From positions 1 through 16,482 of the forward strand of contig JADNYJ010000666.1 of assembly GCA_015501075.1 (NCBI GenBank): 16,482 nucleotides of DNA, written 5' to 3'. This document shows, piece by piece, positions 1-8,860 of this stretch; within the stretch, counting starts at the first letter, position 1, and each line of letters starts with the position of its first letter. This stretch comes from Gymnopilus junonius (lineage: Eukaryota > Basidiomycota > Agaricomycetes > Agaricales > Galerinaceae). The translations under genes and the position numbers were made by a program. The notes beneath the pieces were generated by a model. It ran no database searches and was not told where the DNA came from. It saw only the letters and a program-made list of their open reading frames with translations.

Positions 1-1512
1 TCCCTTCTTCTTCTGCAACATCATTGAGGCCTTTTCATGTTTTGCATAATGCACTCGGCGCTCTGCTTTAACAGCCTCCAGATCAAGGATAGAATCCATA
101 TTGGCATCCTCGACTTCAAGATCAATGACTTGATCATTGGAATTGACTGTGGTTGGTGTAGTATTGGGTCTACTGCCACTGCCAGTCACTGCTCATTTAG
201 GTGGACAAGGGTTTGATTGGTTCATTGCCTTTCACTTTGTTTTCTGAGCCTCACGTCCTGCCTTCAAAGCCCGCTCCTCATCGGTATCCTTCTTCTCAAC
301 AAACAGGATAGCAGTGGCCTTCTGACCATCTCCCCTTGCCACACATCCAAACTGCTGCCATAAGGTGCACAGACTGCATGTCATCTTCCATTGGATGACA
401 AGTTTTACATCAGGAAGGTCCATACCCTGACAAAAAGGTCAGTTCATAACATCTATAATGAAACTGTATAGCTTACCATCCCAAATGCATCTGTACAACA
501 GAAACCCCAGGCTTCATCGTCCCTTATTGCCTTGAATTCCTCTTCATGCCCTTTGTCGGTCAAGATAGAGTGGAACCATTTGACTTTTTTCCAAAGACCC
601 CATGGCAGTCATGAACATAAGTACTTGCATGCCTTTTCTGCTTCCTTTTGGTCATCAAAGAATATTAGAAATTTTGGAGGAGTTGGGTCACCCTCCTTGA
701 AGTTATCCGGGATGAGGAATGCGAGATCTTGGAAACTTTTGGCTGAAAACATGAGCCCTCATACTGCCAGACGTATTTCTGGCTGATCATTCGAGCACAT
801 CATGCACTTGGTTTGGTCAGAGCAGAGTCGAAGGATTTCAGTGATGTCAAGAAGGACAGGTATGGGCAGGGTGGCTGAAGGGATATAAAAAGGGACATTT
901 TCTGGAATGAGGTACCTCAAAGATCCCAGGTGCATGTACTCCTTGTGAAAACTACCCCATTGACTGATGCAATGCCCTTCGTCAATTATAAAGTTGAGCA
1001 ATCATTTCGTAACCTTGGCTTTTTTCCATAGATCCTCGATGCTCTCATTGCCCATGAGGATCTCAGGGTTTATGATCACCACATTGTATTTTCCAGCTTC
1101 AATTTCCTGTATACAGGTTAGTGTGTCTTTTCAAAGAAATAAGTGATTAATGCACCTTGAATGTCTCTGGATTCGCATTTTTACAACTGATTGCAATCCC
1201 CTTGAGCCCAGCTTTGTCTAGTGCCTCCTTGTTTTGTCTTCCAAGTAGGTTGAGAGGAGTTATGACTATCATCATCTTGTCTTTTCCTTCAGCAAGGGAC
1301 ATCAGGACAGGTATCCAGAATGTCAAGGTCTTTCTGGCTCCTGTCGGTGCACAAGCCATGACATCCCTCCCCATATACAATGCCTGGGCAACTTTTACTT
1401 GGCAGTAGCATGGCTTTTTCCCCAATTTTTCATAGACAAGGTCTCATATTTCCTTTGTAGTCCAATTTCGAGGCATAGATGCTGTAGTATGCAAGTCGAC
1501 TCGAGTTGTCAT
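1..1512 (-). pseudogene. RecQ-like DEAH-box DNA helicase, decayed, partial at left edge
   Basis: This is a relic of a RecQ-family 3'-5' DNA helicase. Reading leftward, an ATG at 1512-1510 opens exon 1 (1512-1156), followed by a 49-nt intron (1155-1107), exon 2 (1106-477), a 50-nt intron (476-427) and exon 3 (426 to the edge). Both introns are GT..AG and keep frame. Helicase motifs run in order: a degenerate Walker A (APTGARKT, 1350-1329, with Arg where the last P-loop Gly belongs), VITPLNLLGRQ, the DEAH-type box DEGH plus CISQWG (983-972), SATLP, DAFGMGMDLPD across intron 2, and motif VI as WQQFGCVARG (about 357-335), where arginines are expected at the Q and C. Six in-frame stops (1446-1444, 1004-1002, 761-759, 611-609, 234-232, 195-193) are all TGA. 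Frame stays otherwise open to base 1, so a charged C-terminal tail continues outside. The family assignment is secure; the gene is clearly non-functional. Confidence 0.86.
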
Positions 1513-1671
1513 TGCGAATTAGGGGGGAAAATTCAGCAGTTCTAAATTGGGCATGATTCGGATGACGCGCCTTTGCATCACATGCTGTAAAAAAACCTTT
1601 GATGGTTGCCCATGCAGATCACGTGAATCTATAAAATGCCAGCCTCTATATCGTGAGCTTGAGCCCTTAGC

Positions 1672-1719
1672 TTTGTTTGTACATTTGTTTGTACATTTGT
1701 TTGTACATTTGTTTGTATG
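1672..1719. repeat. 12-bp tandem repeat, four copies
   Basis: Four head-to-tail copies of TTTGTTTGTACA lie at 1672-1683, 1684-1695, 1696-1707 and 1708-1719; only the last ends differently (TATG). It sits about 160 bp upstream of the RecQ relic's start codon, between that gene and the 3' end of its minus-strand neighbour. A CACGTG E-box-like hexamer lies at 1620-1625. No gene is visible in 1513-1800, which is presumably the old RecQ promoter. Confidence 0.9.
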
Positions 1720-1800
1720 TCAAAATATTTGTATTTCTCTGATGCAACACTGCATCCTGCTCTCAGGTGAAGCTCTTGCGAGCGATACTAGAGGCTGGTT

Positions 1801-2489
1801 TTAGGAGCCTGGGTATGCCTGGAACAGCCAGTCTGCACAAAGTTTAGTCAGGACTCCCATGCTCATATCCTGTACTTCTGACAGCTCCTGACAACCCTTG
1901 ACAGCAGGGTCTAGGCATGAAGCCTCAGCATCTGTCGGCAAGTTGAGCTCCGATACAAGCTTCCCCAAGTGCCTTTTCGCTGAATTTCACGCCCTATCGT
2001 GTCCTGTGCATACTTTTGGAAAATTAGAGTACAAAAAATTGTCTTGTCATGACTGTTCATTGTGTAGGTAGACTGGTTGCCAAAGTCAATCATGGAAAGA
2101 CAAATTTGATGTGGATCTGCAAAGGAAGATCAAATTGTAGTGCATCACTAGAGGCAGGAAATTAAGTAATCCTTCAAAGTGCTTTGGTGTAGTGGTTGAT
2201 CTTGATGTTGGTCATTTCTTGCTTGACTGAAGGCCTGATGTTCAACTCCAGGTGGATGCAGTTCAATTTATGAGCATCTACCTCACTTATTTCAATTTTT
2301 TTTTCTATAGTATATTAGTAAGGAACATCTATTGTGATACCATCCCGAGGGTTGAAAGATCCATAAATCATTTTTTATCTGAGCGGGAGCATTTTTTATG
2401 AAGGAACTAAAGGCTGCTCGGCAAGGTGCGACTACTGCCACACTCATTTCAAGTTCATTTCTTCAGCTTGCTTGACGGCTGTCAATCAT
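1801..2489 (-). pseudogene. Unrecognised decayed protein-coding gene upstream of the RecQ relic
   Basis: I do not recognise this gene. On the minus strand a coding-like reading ends at TAA 1803-1801. The last exon (about 2116-1801, behind an AG acceptor at 2119-2117) encodes DPHQICLSMIDFGNQ, later YAQDTIGREIQRK. After a one-base frame shift near 1972 it continues HLGKLVSELNLPTD and ends MGVLTKLCADWLFQAYPGS. Upstream pieces include FSSFIKNAPAQIKNDLWIFQ (roughly 2400-2340) and, after a shift inside a 9-base A run (2304-2296), VDAHKLNCIHLELN. A TGA interrupts the upstream piece just after an ATG at 2489-2487. The exon join near 2120-2180 is unresolved. Same strand and same mode of decay as the RecQ relic suggest they decayed together. 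No domain is identified, and gene structure is uncertain. Confidence 0.42.
1829..1846. repeat. 18-bp inverted repeat, left arm
   Basis: The 18 bases at 1829-1846 are the exact reverse complement of 2519-2536 (TAAACTTTGTGCAGACTG). The left arm lies within the C-terminal codons (KLCAD) of the unrecognised minus-strand relic; the right arm lies about 140 bp upstream of the ketopantoate reductase relic. The two arms almost exactly bracket the unrecognised gene. Confidence 0.85.
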
Positions 2490-2518
2490 TTTGGTGAATC
2501 TGCTTCGAAATGCTTACA

Positions 2519-2536
2519 TAAACTTTGTGCAGACTG
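2519..2536. repeat. 18-bp inverted repeat, right arm
   Basis: This is the partner of 1829-1846. Read on the plus strand it also encodes KLCAD, in a short open stretch (about 2520-2640) that has no other sign of being a gene. The surrounding 2490-2675 region would be the shared promoter area between two divergent relics; I see no clear TATA box. Confidence 0.85.
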
Positions 2537-2675
2537 TGTACCCGTATGCCTGACCCCGAACCCGATGGAATGCCTTTTCGACTTTTTCATTGACATTTCA
2601 CCTTCTCTTACTTCATCCACTTCTGTAGTCCGGACCTGACCTGAAGCTGTGTTTTACTCTCTAGTTTTGAAATTG

Positions 2676-4214
2676 ATGGTAGGTGAAATCCAAGACATTC
2701 TTCTCATTGGATTCAGTGCTGTAGGGGCTGTATGTGAGTTAAAACGATCGACTCATATCGGAGCTAAAAATAATATGGCCTGTATCACGATGAAGATTCT
2801 CTCATCCTCAAACGAGGTGGTTTAGCTCATGTAACTGCTGTGGCACGCAGTAATTATGATGTGATAAACAGTTAGTGTCATATTCTGCCAGATAATTTGT
2901 CATGTTCTAATGTCTTTTTGATCAATAGGAGAAGGCATTCATTTCCAGAGCAAAAAATATGGAGATATAAAAGGATGGAGGCCTGATCACTGTTTGTGAA
3001 GATTTCCTTGCATCATTGAAGCTTTGAATCCTCATATGTAGAAATTTCAATTTTAGTGTGCAAGTCAGTTGCCGAGGCTGCTGATCGACCCTATGATTAC
3101 ATTGTGGTCACCACCAAGGCCATACCAGAGGTTGTCATGACTGCCTAGATCCTAGCTCCTTTGCTCTCAAAGGAATATAATGATCAGTTTCCTCAGCCAA
3201 CTTATATGCTCCTTCAAAATGGCCTGGGCATTGAACAGGACCTATATAATGCTCTGAAGGCCCTCTCTAACAAGGTTGAGCCTAAGATAATCAGCTGCGG
3301 CCTCTGGATATACACCAACTTATTGGCTCCTAATGTTGTTGAACATGGAGATTTTGTAAGTTTGCTATGTGGTATATTCTGAGCTGCAACTCTCAGGTGT
3401 TCATAGGACCACGTCAGTATTGGCATCTACTGACATGAGGACTGGACAATGATGGTCAATACTGCCGAGGAATCTTCATTGCTGAAAGACTTTGCAAATA
3501 TCCTTGAAACTGGTGGTGGCACAGTAAATATTGTCCCAGAAGTTCAATGCATTAAATTCAGCAAGAACCTTTGGAACATCTCTTTTTCTGGTATCATGAT
3601 GCTCACTCAGTAGGTTGCAAACTTGATATTTACAAGGGTTATCATTTGTTGATATCGTCATATGCTTTATAGATACACTCTGCCTGCCTTCTTTCAGCCA
3701 CCTTCAGAGGATCCTTCTATTTCATATGAACCTTATGTATATCCAGCTACTGCAGACCTCATCAAGACTTATACTATTCCCATGATAATGGCTATACTTG
3801 AAGAACTAATCCTTGTGGGTTTGTATAGCTTTCAGTTGATGCTTCAAAGATGCCCCTTGTAATTCCCATGAACAACAGGTCGGGTGCTTGGCTATCCTGA
3901 TGCAGAAGACAGCCTGCCATCAAGTTTGCCTTCTTTCATTCTGGAAACCTCCTGGAAAATACATGCGAAGCCTGACAGTACCCATGTTCTGAGTATGCTC
4001 CTTGACGCTCAAAGGGGCCAACCAATTGAAGTCGAGGCTATTGTCGGTGAAGTCATCTGAATGGCAAAAGAACAGAACATGGCTATTCTGGTGGGTTTCA
4101 GTAATGCATTTTGTACCTTCGCCAAGTTGATTCCCTTTGCCACAGTACATTGAAACTTTATATGCACTGTTGTTGGTGGTGCAAAACCAATTGCTGTGCA
4201 GATTGAGAGCTTAG
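2676..4214 (+). pseudogene. Ketopantoate reductase (2-dehydropantoate 2-reductase, ApbA/PanE family), decayed
   Basis: The family reduces 2-dehydropantoate to pantoate with NADPH, for pantothenate and CoA synthesis, or acts on related 2-oxo acids. Splicing at GT..AG sites gives eight exons: 2676-2733, 2796-2870, 2929-2991, 3057-3355, 3407-3609, 3673-3818, 3879-4090 and 4146-4214, ending at TAG; introns are 51-65 nt. The N-terminal Rossmann motif reads LLIGFSAVGA, where GxGxxG would need Gly for Ser. Next come YDYIVVTTKAIPE, the typical MLLQNGLGIEQDL, IKFSKNLWN, and C-terminal MLLDAQRGQPIEVEAIVGE, close to the usual C-terminal domain signature. In-frame stops are TAG 3146-3148, TGA 3431-3433 and TGA 4058-4060. 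All splice sites survive, so decay is recent or dominated by point mutation. A working copy elsewhere is an inference. Confidence 0.86.
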
Positions 4215-4475
4215 CCTCCTATGCAGCATTGGCCTCACTGGGGCTTAGACACACCTGGCAAGCGCCAACATCCTGCCTGCTTGATAGATGCACATGTAGA
4301 TCTGTACTTGGAATGACTCGTTTACAAGACCAACCAATGAGATGGGTGCAGGTTGCGGCTTACCTATGGTTCTCATGGGTATTTATCTGCCACTATCTGC
4401 CCAGCTAATTCCAGGCAGGTAATTCTTTAGTGAGCATCGACTCTAATGTTGATGGCCTCACTCAGGTCTTTGTCC
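4215..4475. other. No gene seen
   Basis: This stretch downstream of the ketopantoate reductase relic has short open frames in several directions, but none with a recognisable motif. Probably old 3' flank. Confidence 0.5.
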
Positions 4476-4740
4476 TAATACCGTACCAATTCGAATTATT
4501 CAGCAGTCATGGGTCACAGACCCTGTTGATGGCACCGAAATTGGTCAATGTCCCAGGTCACAAGTGGTTCCAATGAGTAGGACATGTCAGTTTCATGTCT
4601 AAAAATGTGATTTTTGGCCAAAATATGTCCCATTTCGGGCCACATCACAGCCATTTTTAGGTCTTGCCGAATTCAAATTTTCATCTAAGAGGTCATGCAT
4701 CACACCTCATGCTGAACAATTCAAATTGGTACAGTATTTA
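4476..4740. mobile_element. Small inverted-repeat element (MITE-like), about 265 bp
   Basis: The ends are imperfect inverted repeats of about 28 bp. The left end (from 4477) begins AATACCGTACCAATTCGAAT; the right end read in reverse complement (from 4738) begins AATACTGTACCAATTTGAAT; both go on to TTCAGCA. The differences include C/T changes at CpG positions, fitting decay from one sequence. There is no coding capacity inside. I could not settle a target-site duplication, so the superfamily is open; TA-rich flanks would suit Tc1/mariner or PIF/Harbinger. Confidence 0.62.
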
Positions 4741-4831
4741 GATCTTTACCAGATTTATGTTAGTTCACAATAGAATTGATTTCCCAAAATTATGTGTAAG
4801 GTTTGTCAACTACAGGAGATAATAAAGGCCA

Positions 4832-4861
4832 AAAAGTTATCTGCCATGGCAGATAACTTTT
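4832..4861. repeat. Perfect 30-bp palindrome
   Basis: Bases 4832-4846 and 4847-4861 are exact reverse complements around CCATGG; each arm reads AAAAGTTATCTGCCA toward the centre. GGCC occurs just outside on both sides (4827-4830 and 4871-4874). A TATA-like box follows 25 bp later. It could be a protein-binding operator-like site of an old transposon or LTR, or a hairpin. Confidence 0.9.
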
Positions 4862-4885
4862 AATTGATTTGGCCAGGCTATTGGC

Positions 4886-4892
4886 TATATAA
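4886..4892 (+). promoter_or_regulatory. TATA-like box, possible solo-LTR or transposon promoter
   Basis: TATATAA sits in GGCTATATAACCCCCTCCTC, an arrangement common in fungal LTR promoters (TATA followed by a C-rich pyrimidine stretch). No open gene follows; 4893-5510 contains nothing I recognise. It may belong to a degraded LTR together with the adjacent palindrome. Confidence 0.3.
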
Positions 4893-5510
4893 CCCCCTCC
4901 TCTTTTGTTTCAACCTTTCAGCTCTGGTGAAGTGATAGCTATGATGAATATTCCCAGCTTTCCAATGCAAAGTTGTGATTAATACTGCAGAAAAGCACAA
5001 AATTTAGAGTGCTTTGAGTAAATTTGAATGTCTCAGTACACTCTACCATGCTAGTATGCAAGGTTTTGGCCCCTCCTTTCATGAAAACTGCCTAACATTG
5101 ACCAAGCACCTCCAACTCTTGATTTCTGGCATTTTTTCCAGCTCAGATTGGTTGATTTTTGAGAAAAAAAGGTTACAATGCTTTTATGTAAGTAAAACTT
5201 CATTCTTTTAGGAGGACCTTGATGAAATGCCTGGCCATCACACAGCATCTCAACATTTCTGCAATCAGAGCAAATGGCATGCTTGGGCAGGACATATCCG
5301 GTGCTTTCTATTATTAGAACTGGCCAGTCTGATCACTGTGGCGATGCTGTACTGTATTCTGTGTGCTTGCACTATAGTTTTAGTTTGTAAATAACTATAA
5401 TGTGTAATTCCTGTATTTTATATTTGATCTACATTCCTTTGTGTTTTATTTTTACATTCTTGCTGGGCATTTGCTGGCTGTTTAACTGAGGTGGCTATAA
5501 TTGGCTGGGA
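4893..5510. other. AT-rich non-coding stretch, nothing recognised
   Basis: Open frames on both strands around 5014-5248 overlap each other and lack any motif. The sequence is AT-rich with few CpGs. Probably old repeat sequence. Confidence 0.45.
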
Positions 5511-6300
5511 TTTTTATTAGCCAGAATGCTTGGTAATTGTGCTTTCTGGGACAATTGTATTATAGTAACACCCTGACCTTTGTTTAAGTGAAATGTTCTA
5601 TTGATCCAGTGTAGGGTGAGTTAGTAGGTGTTATTATATAGCACATAGGTTTTATCTATGCTGTAATTGAAAATGAAGGTCATCCTTGTTGTGCTTGATT
5701 GGAAATGTAGTATCAGTATGTGGACATATCAAATATTCTTGTCAGGTGGACAATCCTTGTTGGGTTCAGCATTTCTATTTACAGGTAAGGTGGGTATGTT
5801 GGTATGCTGGACATGATTACTTTGCTACATTCATGTCCATCAATTATTTAGCTTAAGTAATCAAGTCCAAAAACCCGATTACTTAAGCAATTTATTGGTG
5901 TTTAAGTGATTTATCTATAATTAGGGCGACTTATAATTAACTAGCCATTGGATACTTGGTAATTGTATTATCCAGTATGATTGTGTTAACAAATATAAAT
6001 TTTGTCTAGATAACAAATGTATGCTTTACTCAGATTGGTATTTGATGCCATTTCATCTGCAACAAAGCAGACAAAACTGAACAATTTAAAACAAAGGTCA
6101 TCATTGCTGTGCTTGACTGGAACTGTGGTAGTGTTGAGTGATATATAAACACTTTCCTGTCAAATGAATTTAAATGGATAGACATCCTTGAATTCAGAAA
6201 TGCTACTCCCATGCAAGGCGGTAGCACTGTACCCAATTGCTTAATTATATTTATCAAGTGGTTTGTTTAAGTAATTGGGTTTTTTGACCTGATTAATTAA
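5511..6300. repeat. Diverged tandem duplication, two units of about 420 bp
   Basis: Unit A (about 5511-5925) and unit B (about 5930-6300) share matching landmarks in the same order: CTTGGTAATTGT at 5529 and 5955, then AAGGTCATC at 5676 and 6094 followed by similar GTGCTTGA(T/C)TGGAA, then TCAG with (A/C)(A/T)(T/G)-rich text, then a TTAAGTAAT palindrome. The offset is 418-426 bp. Divergence is high, so this is an old duplication or two members of one repeat family. There is no coding capacity. Confidence 0.55.
5851..5888. repeat. GCTTAAGTAATC palindromic unit
   Basis: Perfect 12-bp arms GCTTAAGTAATC (5851-5862) and GATTACTTAAGC (5877-5888) flank a 14-nt spacer ending AACCC. This is the cleanest member of a palindromic family that recurs at 6266-6290, 6319-6359, 14192-14225 and 14299-14335. 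Here the arm keeps an intact CpG (CCCGATT) that is mutated in the other copies. Confidence 0.82.
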
Positions 6301-6381
6301 TTGTTCTCATCATTGAGCTTGCTTAAGTAATCATGTCTGAAAACCTGATTATATAAGCATAGCAGTTGATGGCTAAGTAAT
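6226..6381. repeat. 156-bp dispersed repeat, copy 1
   Basis: This copy matches 14151-14306 over exactly 156 bp in the same orientation with six differences by my reading (about 96% identity). It runs from ACTGTACCCAATTGC to GGCTAAGTAAT and contains two TTAAGTAAT palindromic units in opposite orientations. Four of the six differences are paired as CTG here against CCA in the other copy, which points to an ancestral CCG. Flanks differ on both sides. Confidence 0.88.
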
Positions 6382-6559
6382 GCAGCAGTCAAACTCGTTT
6401 GACTGAGGTCTATGCAGATACATGTGAAAGTTCATGTAGATTATATTCATTTGGTTTTGGGCCTTGGCCTGCTCTCTTCATTGTCTCATCATCATATATA
6501 TGATCACCTCCCCCCTAGATAGGTTCCTCGTGCCCTCTTTTCTTTACAACCATCCTTGC
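6382..6559. other. Left part of the sequence split by the retrotransposon
   Basis: Before the chromovirus inserted, this joined 12508 onward. It holds a 9-bp-arm hairpin CAGTCAAAC/GTTTGACTG (6386-6394, 6397-6405), a CATATATATG sequence near 6494, and then a C-rich pyrimidine stretch. With the downstream ATCAGAGC at 12619, this resembles an old LTR followed by an initiator-Met tRNA-type primer site, but I cannot establish its ends. Confidence 0.35.
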
Positions 6560-6564
6560 TCAGC
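6560..6564. repeat. Target-site duplication TCAGC, left
   Basis: TCAGC directly precedes the 5' LTR and is repeated exactly at 12503-12507 after the 3' LTR. Five-base duplications are typical of Ty3/gypsy integrases. Confidence 0.92.
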
Positions 6565-6779
6565 TGTAATCCTGGTCACCTGATTATGCATTGTGGACAC
6601 CTATTTACTAACACATTCCATACTCACTATATAAGGATCCTCATGGATCCTCATCTCTCTCTTGAATCCCCCATTACCTATCTTTGTCTTACTATTCATT
6701 TCTCTCCAAAATCACAAACTGGTCATATTCTTTTCTGTGCAAACTTAGTGTTGTCCAACATTGGTACATTGGGCTTCCA
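6565..6779 (+). repeat. 5' LTR
   Basis: The 215-bp LTR begins TGTAATCCTGG and ends GGGCTTCCA. It contains no CpG dinucleotide at all. It differs from the 3' LTR only at GTGCAAAC (GTGTGAAC in the 3' copy; two bases) and ACATT (ACGTT). A direct repeat GGATCCTCAT occurs twice just after the TATA box. Confidence 0.95.
6628..6634 (+). promoter_or_regulatory. TATA box of the 5' LTR
   Basis: TATATAA lies 64 bp into the LTR, followed by a pyrimidine-rich stretch where transcription would start. The same box is at 12351-12357 in the 3' LTR. Confidence 0.65.
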
Positions 6780-6999
6780 CTTTTTTTGAATATTCACCAG
6801 AGTGAATAATCTGCTTACCTTGAGCTCCTCTCAAGGCACCGTCTACTGCTCTGCTCATCACTTAGAATCTGTTACAAGAAGGGCTGTCCTCAGCCAAGTA
6901 ATCGGGTTCTTACTTCCATTCTGTTCCATCTGCTTTTCATTACTGAACCGCTTTTTGACAGCTTGTGCTGTCAATTGCTGTTGCTGCTCTTAGCCCACT
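6780..6999 (+). other. Retrotransposon 5' leader
   Basis: This is the untranslated region between the LTR and the first Gag codons. It starts with a T run, then a small hairpin ATTCAC/GTGAAT (near 6791-6806). No match to the usual initiator-Met tRNA primer site is visible. Open codons at 6802-6993 end in TAG and show no Gag features. Confidence 0.6.
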
Positions 7000-8400
7000 G
7001 TGGCTTCTGCTCCGACTGTATCTCCATCAGTGGCCGATGGTCCTGGGACTCCCCCACCTGGCTCCCCTGTTCTTTCTACCTTGTCTTCGCCACTCTCAGA
7101 TGTTCCCTCATTGTACCTTGATTCCCATCCTCTGAGTCCCATTGTGCCTCCACAAGAGGAGGAATTGCCCCTCCTTTTCTGACCACCTTGTTGACCTTGA
7201 CCACTGCCCTGATTTCTGCTGCCCCAAATGGAGGGGAACTTCCCTCTCCACCGACCTTACTTTCTCCAATCACCTCAAACACTACTTTGAGTACCATTGT
7301 TCCTAAACCAAAATCTTGCAGTTCCGACTCTGATACCAACTTCGACGTGCCCTTTCTGCAAAATTTGGGTGCATATACAAAGTTTTCCAGTGCACATAAA
7401 GCACCAATTATGTTATCTTCTGCTGCTTCCATTGAACACCCTGTTACAAAGCACTGCCTGATCCTCACCACGGGCGACATCACACCTAAGGTGCTCATTG
7501 ACTTGTCTGATGCTCACAATGAGTATTTTATTGTGAAAGAAGTTGACAACGCTGATAAAGTCAAGAAGATTCTTGGCAGTTTCAAAGACGTACACATCCA
7601 GGACTGGATTGCATGTGAACACGATCACTTGTTGAAGCTGAGCTATGAGGATTTATGTCCGAACTTTGTGCAAACTACCTACCTCCCAATTGGGAAGAGA
7701 CTGTCTGCACTCAGCTCCTCGGGATGAAAATGAAGCAGAATGACAAATTCTGGGATTGGTGCCAAGAATTGTGCACTGTCAACATCATCCTTTGGGGTAC
7801 CCCTTCCCACCTTTCTGATACCGCCTTGCATAATCAGCTTGAGGCTGCTCTCAAACCTAGCCTTTTGAACTACTGCTTCCAGGAGAAAATAAACAAGATC
7901 ATTGTTCTCAAGGATTGGGTTCTGGCTGTAAAGGAGGCAGACAAAAAGCTCAAAGATGATCGTAAATGGACATGCAAGGTTCTTGCTGAGGAGGCTGCTC
8001 ATAATTCAAAGCACCCTGCACTGTCTGGCAACTCACATGCCAGAAACACCTCCTCTGCTGGTGCTTCTTCTTCCTCCAATCCTGTCAAGAAGTGCCCAAA
8101 ACTTGAGGACTCTGAGCGTACCTTATTGGCTGCAAATAACGGATGTTTTAAGTGTCAATGGTTCAACCAGGATCACAACAGTAAGAACTGTCCCAATAAT
8201 TTCCCTGATGGTGAGGGCTACAAGAAGGTTACTGCAATGTGTGATGCTGCTGGGAATTCTCCCAAGAGACAGACCAACTCTTCCTCATCATTGAGGATGA
8301 GGCCTGTTGCTGCTGTCATCCCTGAGGCTGTTCAGGCCTCTGAAAGTGATGAAGAGGATGTCATTGCCACCATCATGCCTAGTGCCATTTTGGGTAATGG
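7000..8400 (+). pseudogene. Gag region of the chromovirus, frameshifted
   Basis: Gag forms the particle and binds the RNA. A Pro/Ser/Thr-rich N-terminus begins near 7000 (ASAPTVSPSVADG); no ATG precedes it in frame, the first codon being GTG. A frame shift lies near 7165-7185 and another at about 7653, where one base is missing between LSYED and MSELCANYLPPNWEE. The capsid part then reads QNDKFWDWCQELC, TALHNQLEAALKPSLLNYCF and VLKDWVLAVKEADKKLK. A zinc knuckle of form C-x2-C-x6-H-x4-C is at 8144-8191 (CFKCQWFNQDHNSKNC). A Ser-rich linker and an acidic stretch (ESDEEDV) lead into the protease. It would originally have been continuous with Pol: the frame is the same from 7655 to about 11260. 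Confidence 0.85.
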
Positions 8401-8440
8401 AACAGATTCCAAGGATGATGTGAGCCCCTCTTTCCACTCT

Positions 8441-8860
8441 AAACATCTGTCACTCAAGTTTAAAATACTTGCTCATCACTTAGATTTCATGTTAATTTTC
8501 ACATCCTTGCTGGACTGTGGTGTGCATCTTGTTTTGATAAGCCCTGAAACTGCAGATGAATTGCAGCTTGAACGCTTTCCTCTGAAGAAACCTGAAACCA
8601 TCAGTGTCGCTATTTCAAAAGGAAAAAAGAAAATTATGAGTCTCTCACAATATGTGAAGCTTTCTGTTACTACTCTAGACAATGCCTGGACTTCAAAGAC
8701 TGTACATGCTCTCATCGCTCCCGGCCTCTGCATGCCAATAATTCTTGGACTTCCTTTTCTATCACATAACAAACTCATCATTGATGCAGATGCCCGGACT
8801 TGTATTGATAAAACTACTGGTTATGATTTGCTGAATCTGTCTGTTATTGTACCACCACCT
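8441..8860 (+). pseudogene. Aspartic protease domain of the chromovirus
   Basis: A retropepsin-like domain cuts Gag-Pol. The active-site loop reads LLDCGVHLVLIS, with Asp-Cys-Gly at 8513-8521 instead of the usual Asp-Thr/Ser-Gly; related mushroom elements also vary at the middle residue, so this alone need not be inactivating. A C-terminal PIILGLPFLSHNKLIID corresponds to the ILG[LM]PFL strand that closes the fold. The domain is uninterrupted here, but it is followed by a TGA at 9170-9172. Confidence 0.72.

Noticed and set aside
532..786. Plus-strand open frame of 84 codons
   Set aside because: It lies antisense to the RecQ relic's conserved exon 2 and has no motif of its own.
5014..5248. 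Overlapping 65-codon open frames on both strands
   Set aside because: No motif, AT-rich, with no start or splice context; treated as chance.
7076..7498. Minus-strand open frame of 140 codons
   Set aside because: It is a shadow of the Gag region, with no recognisable domain.
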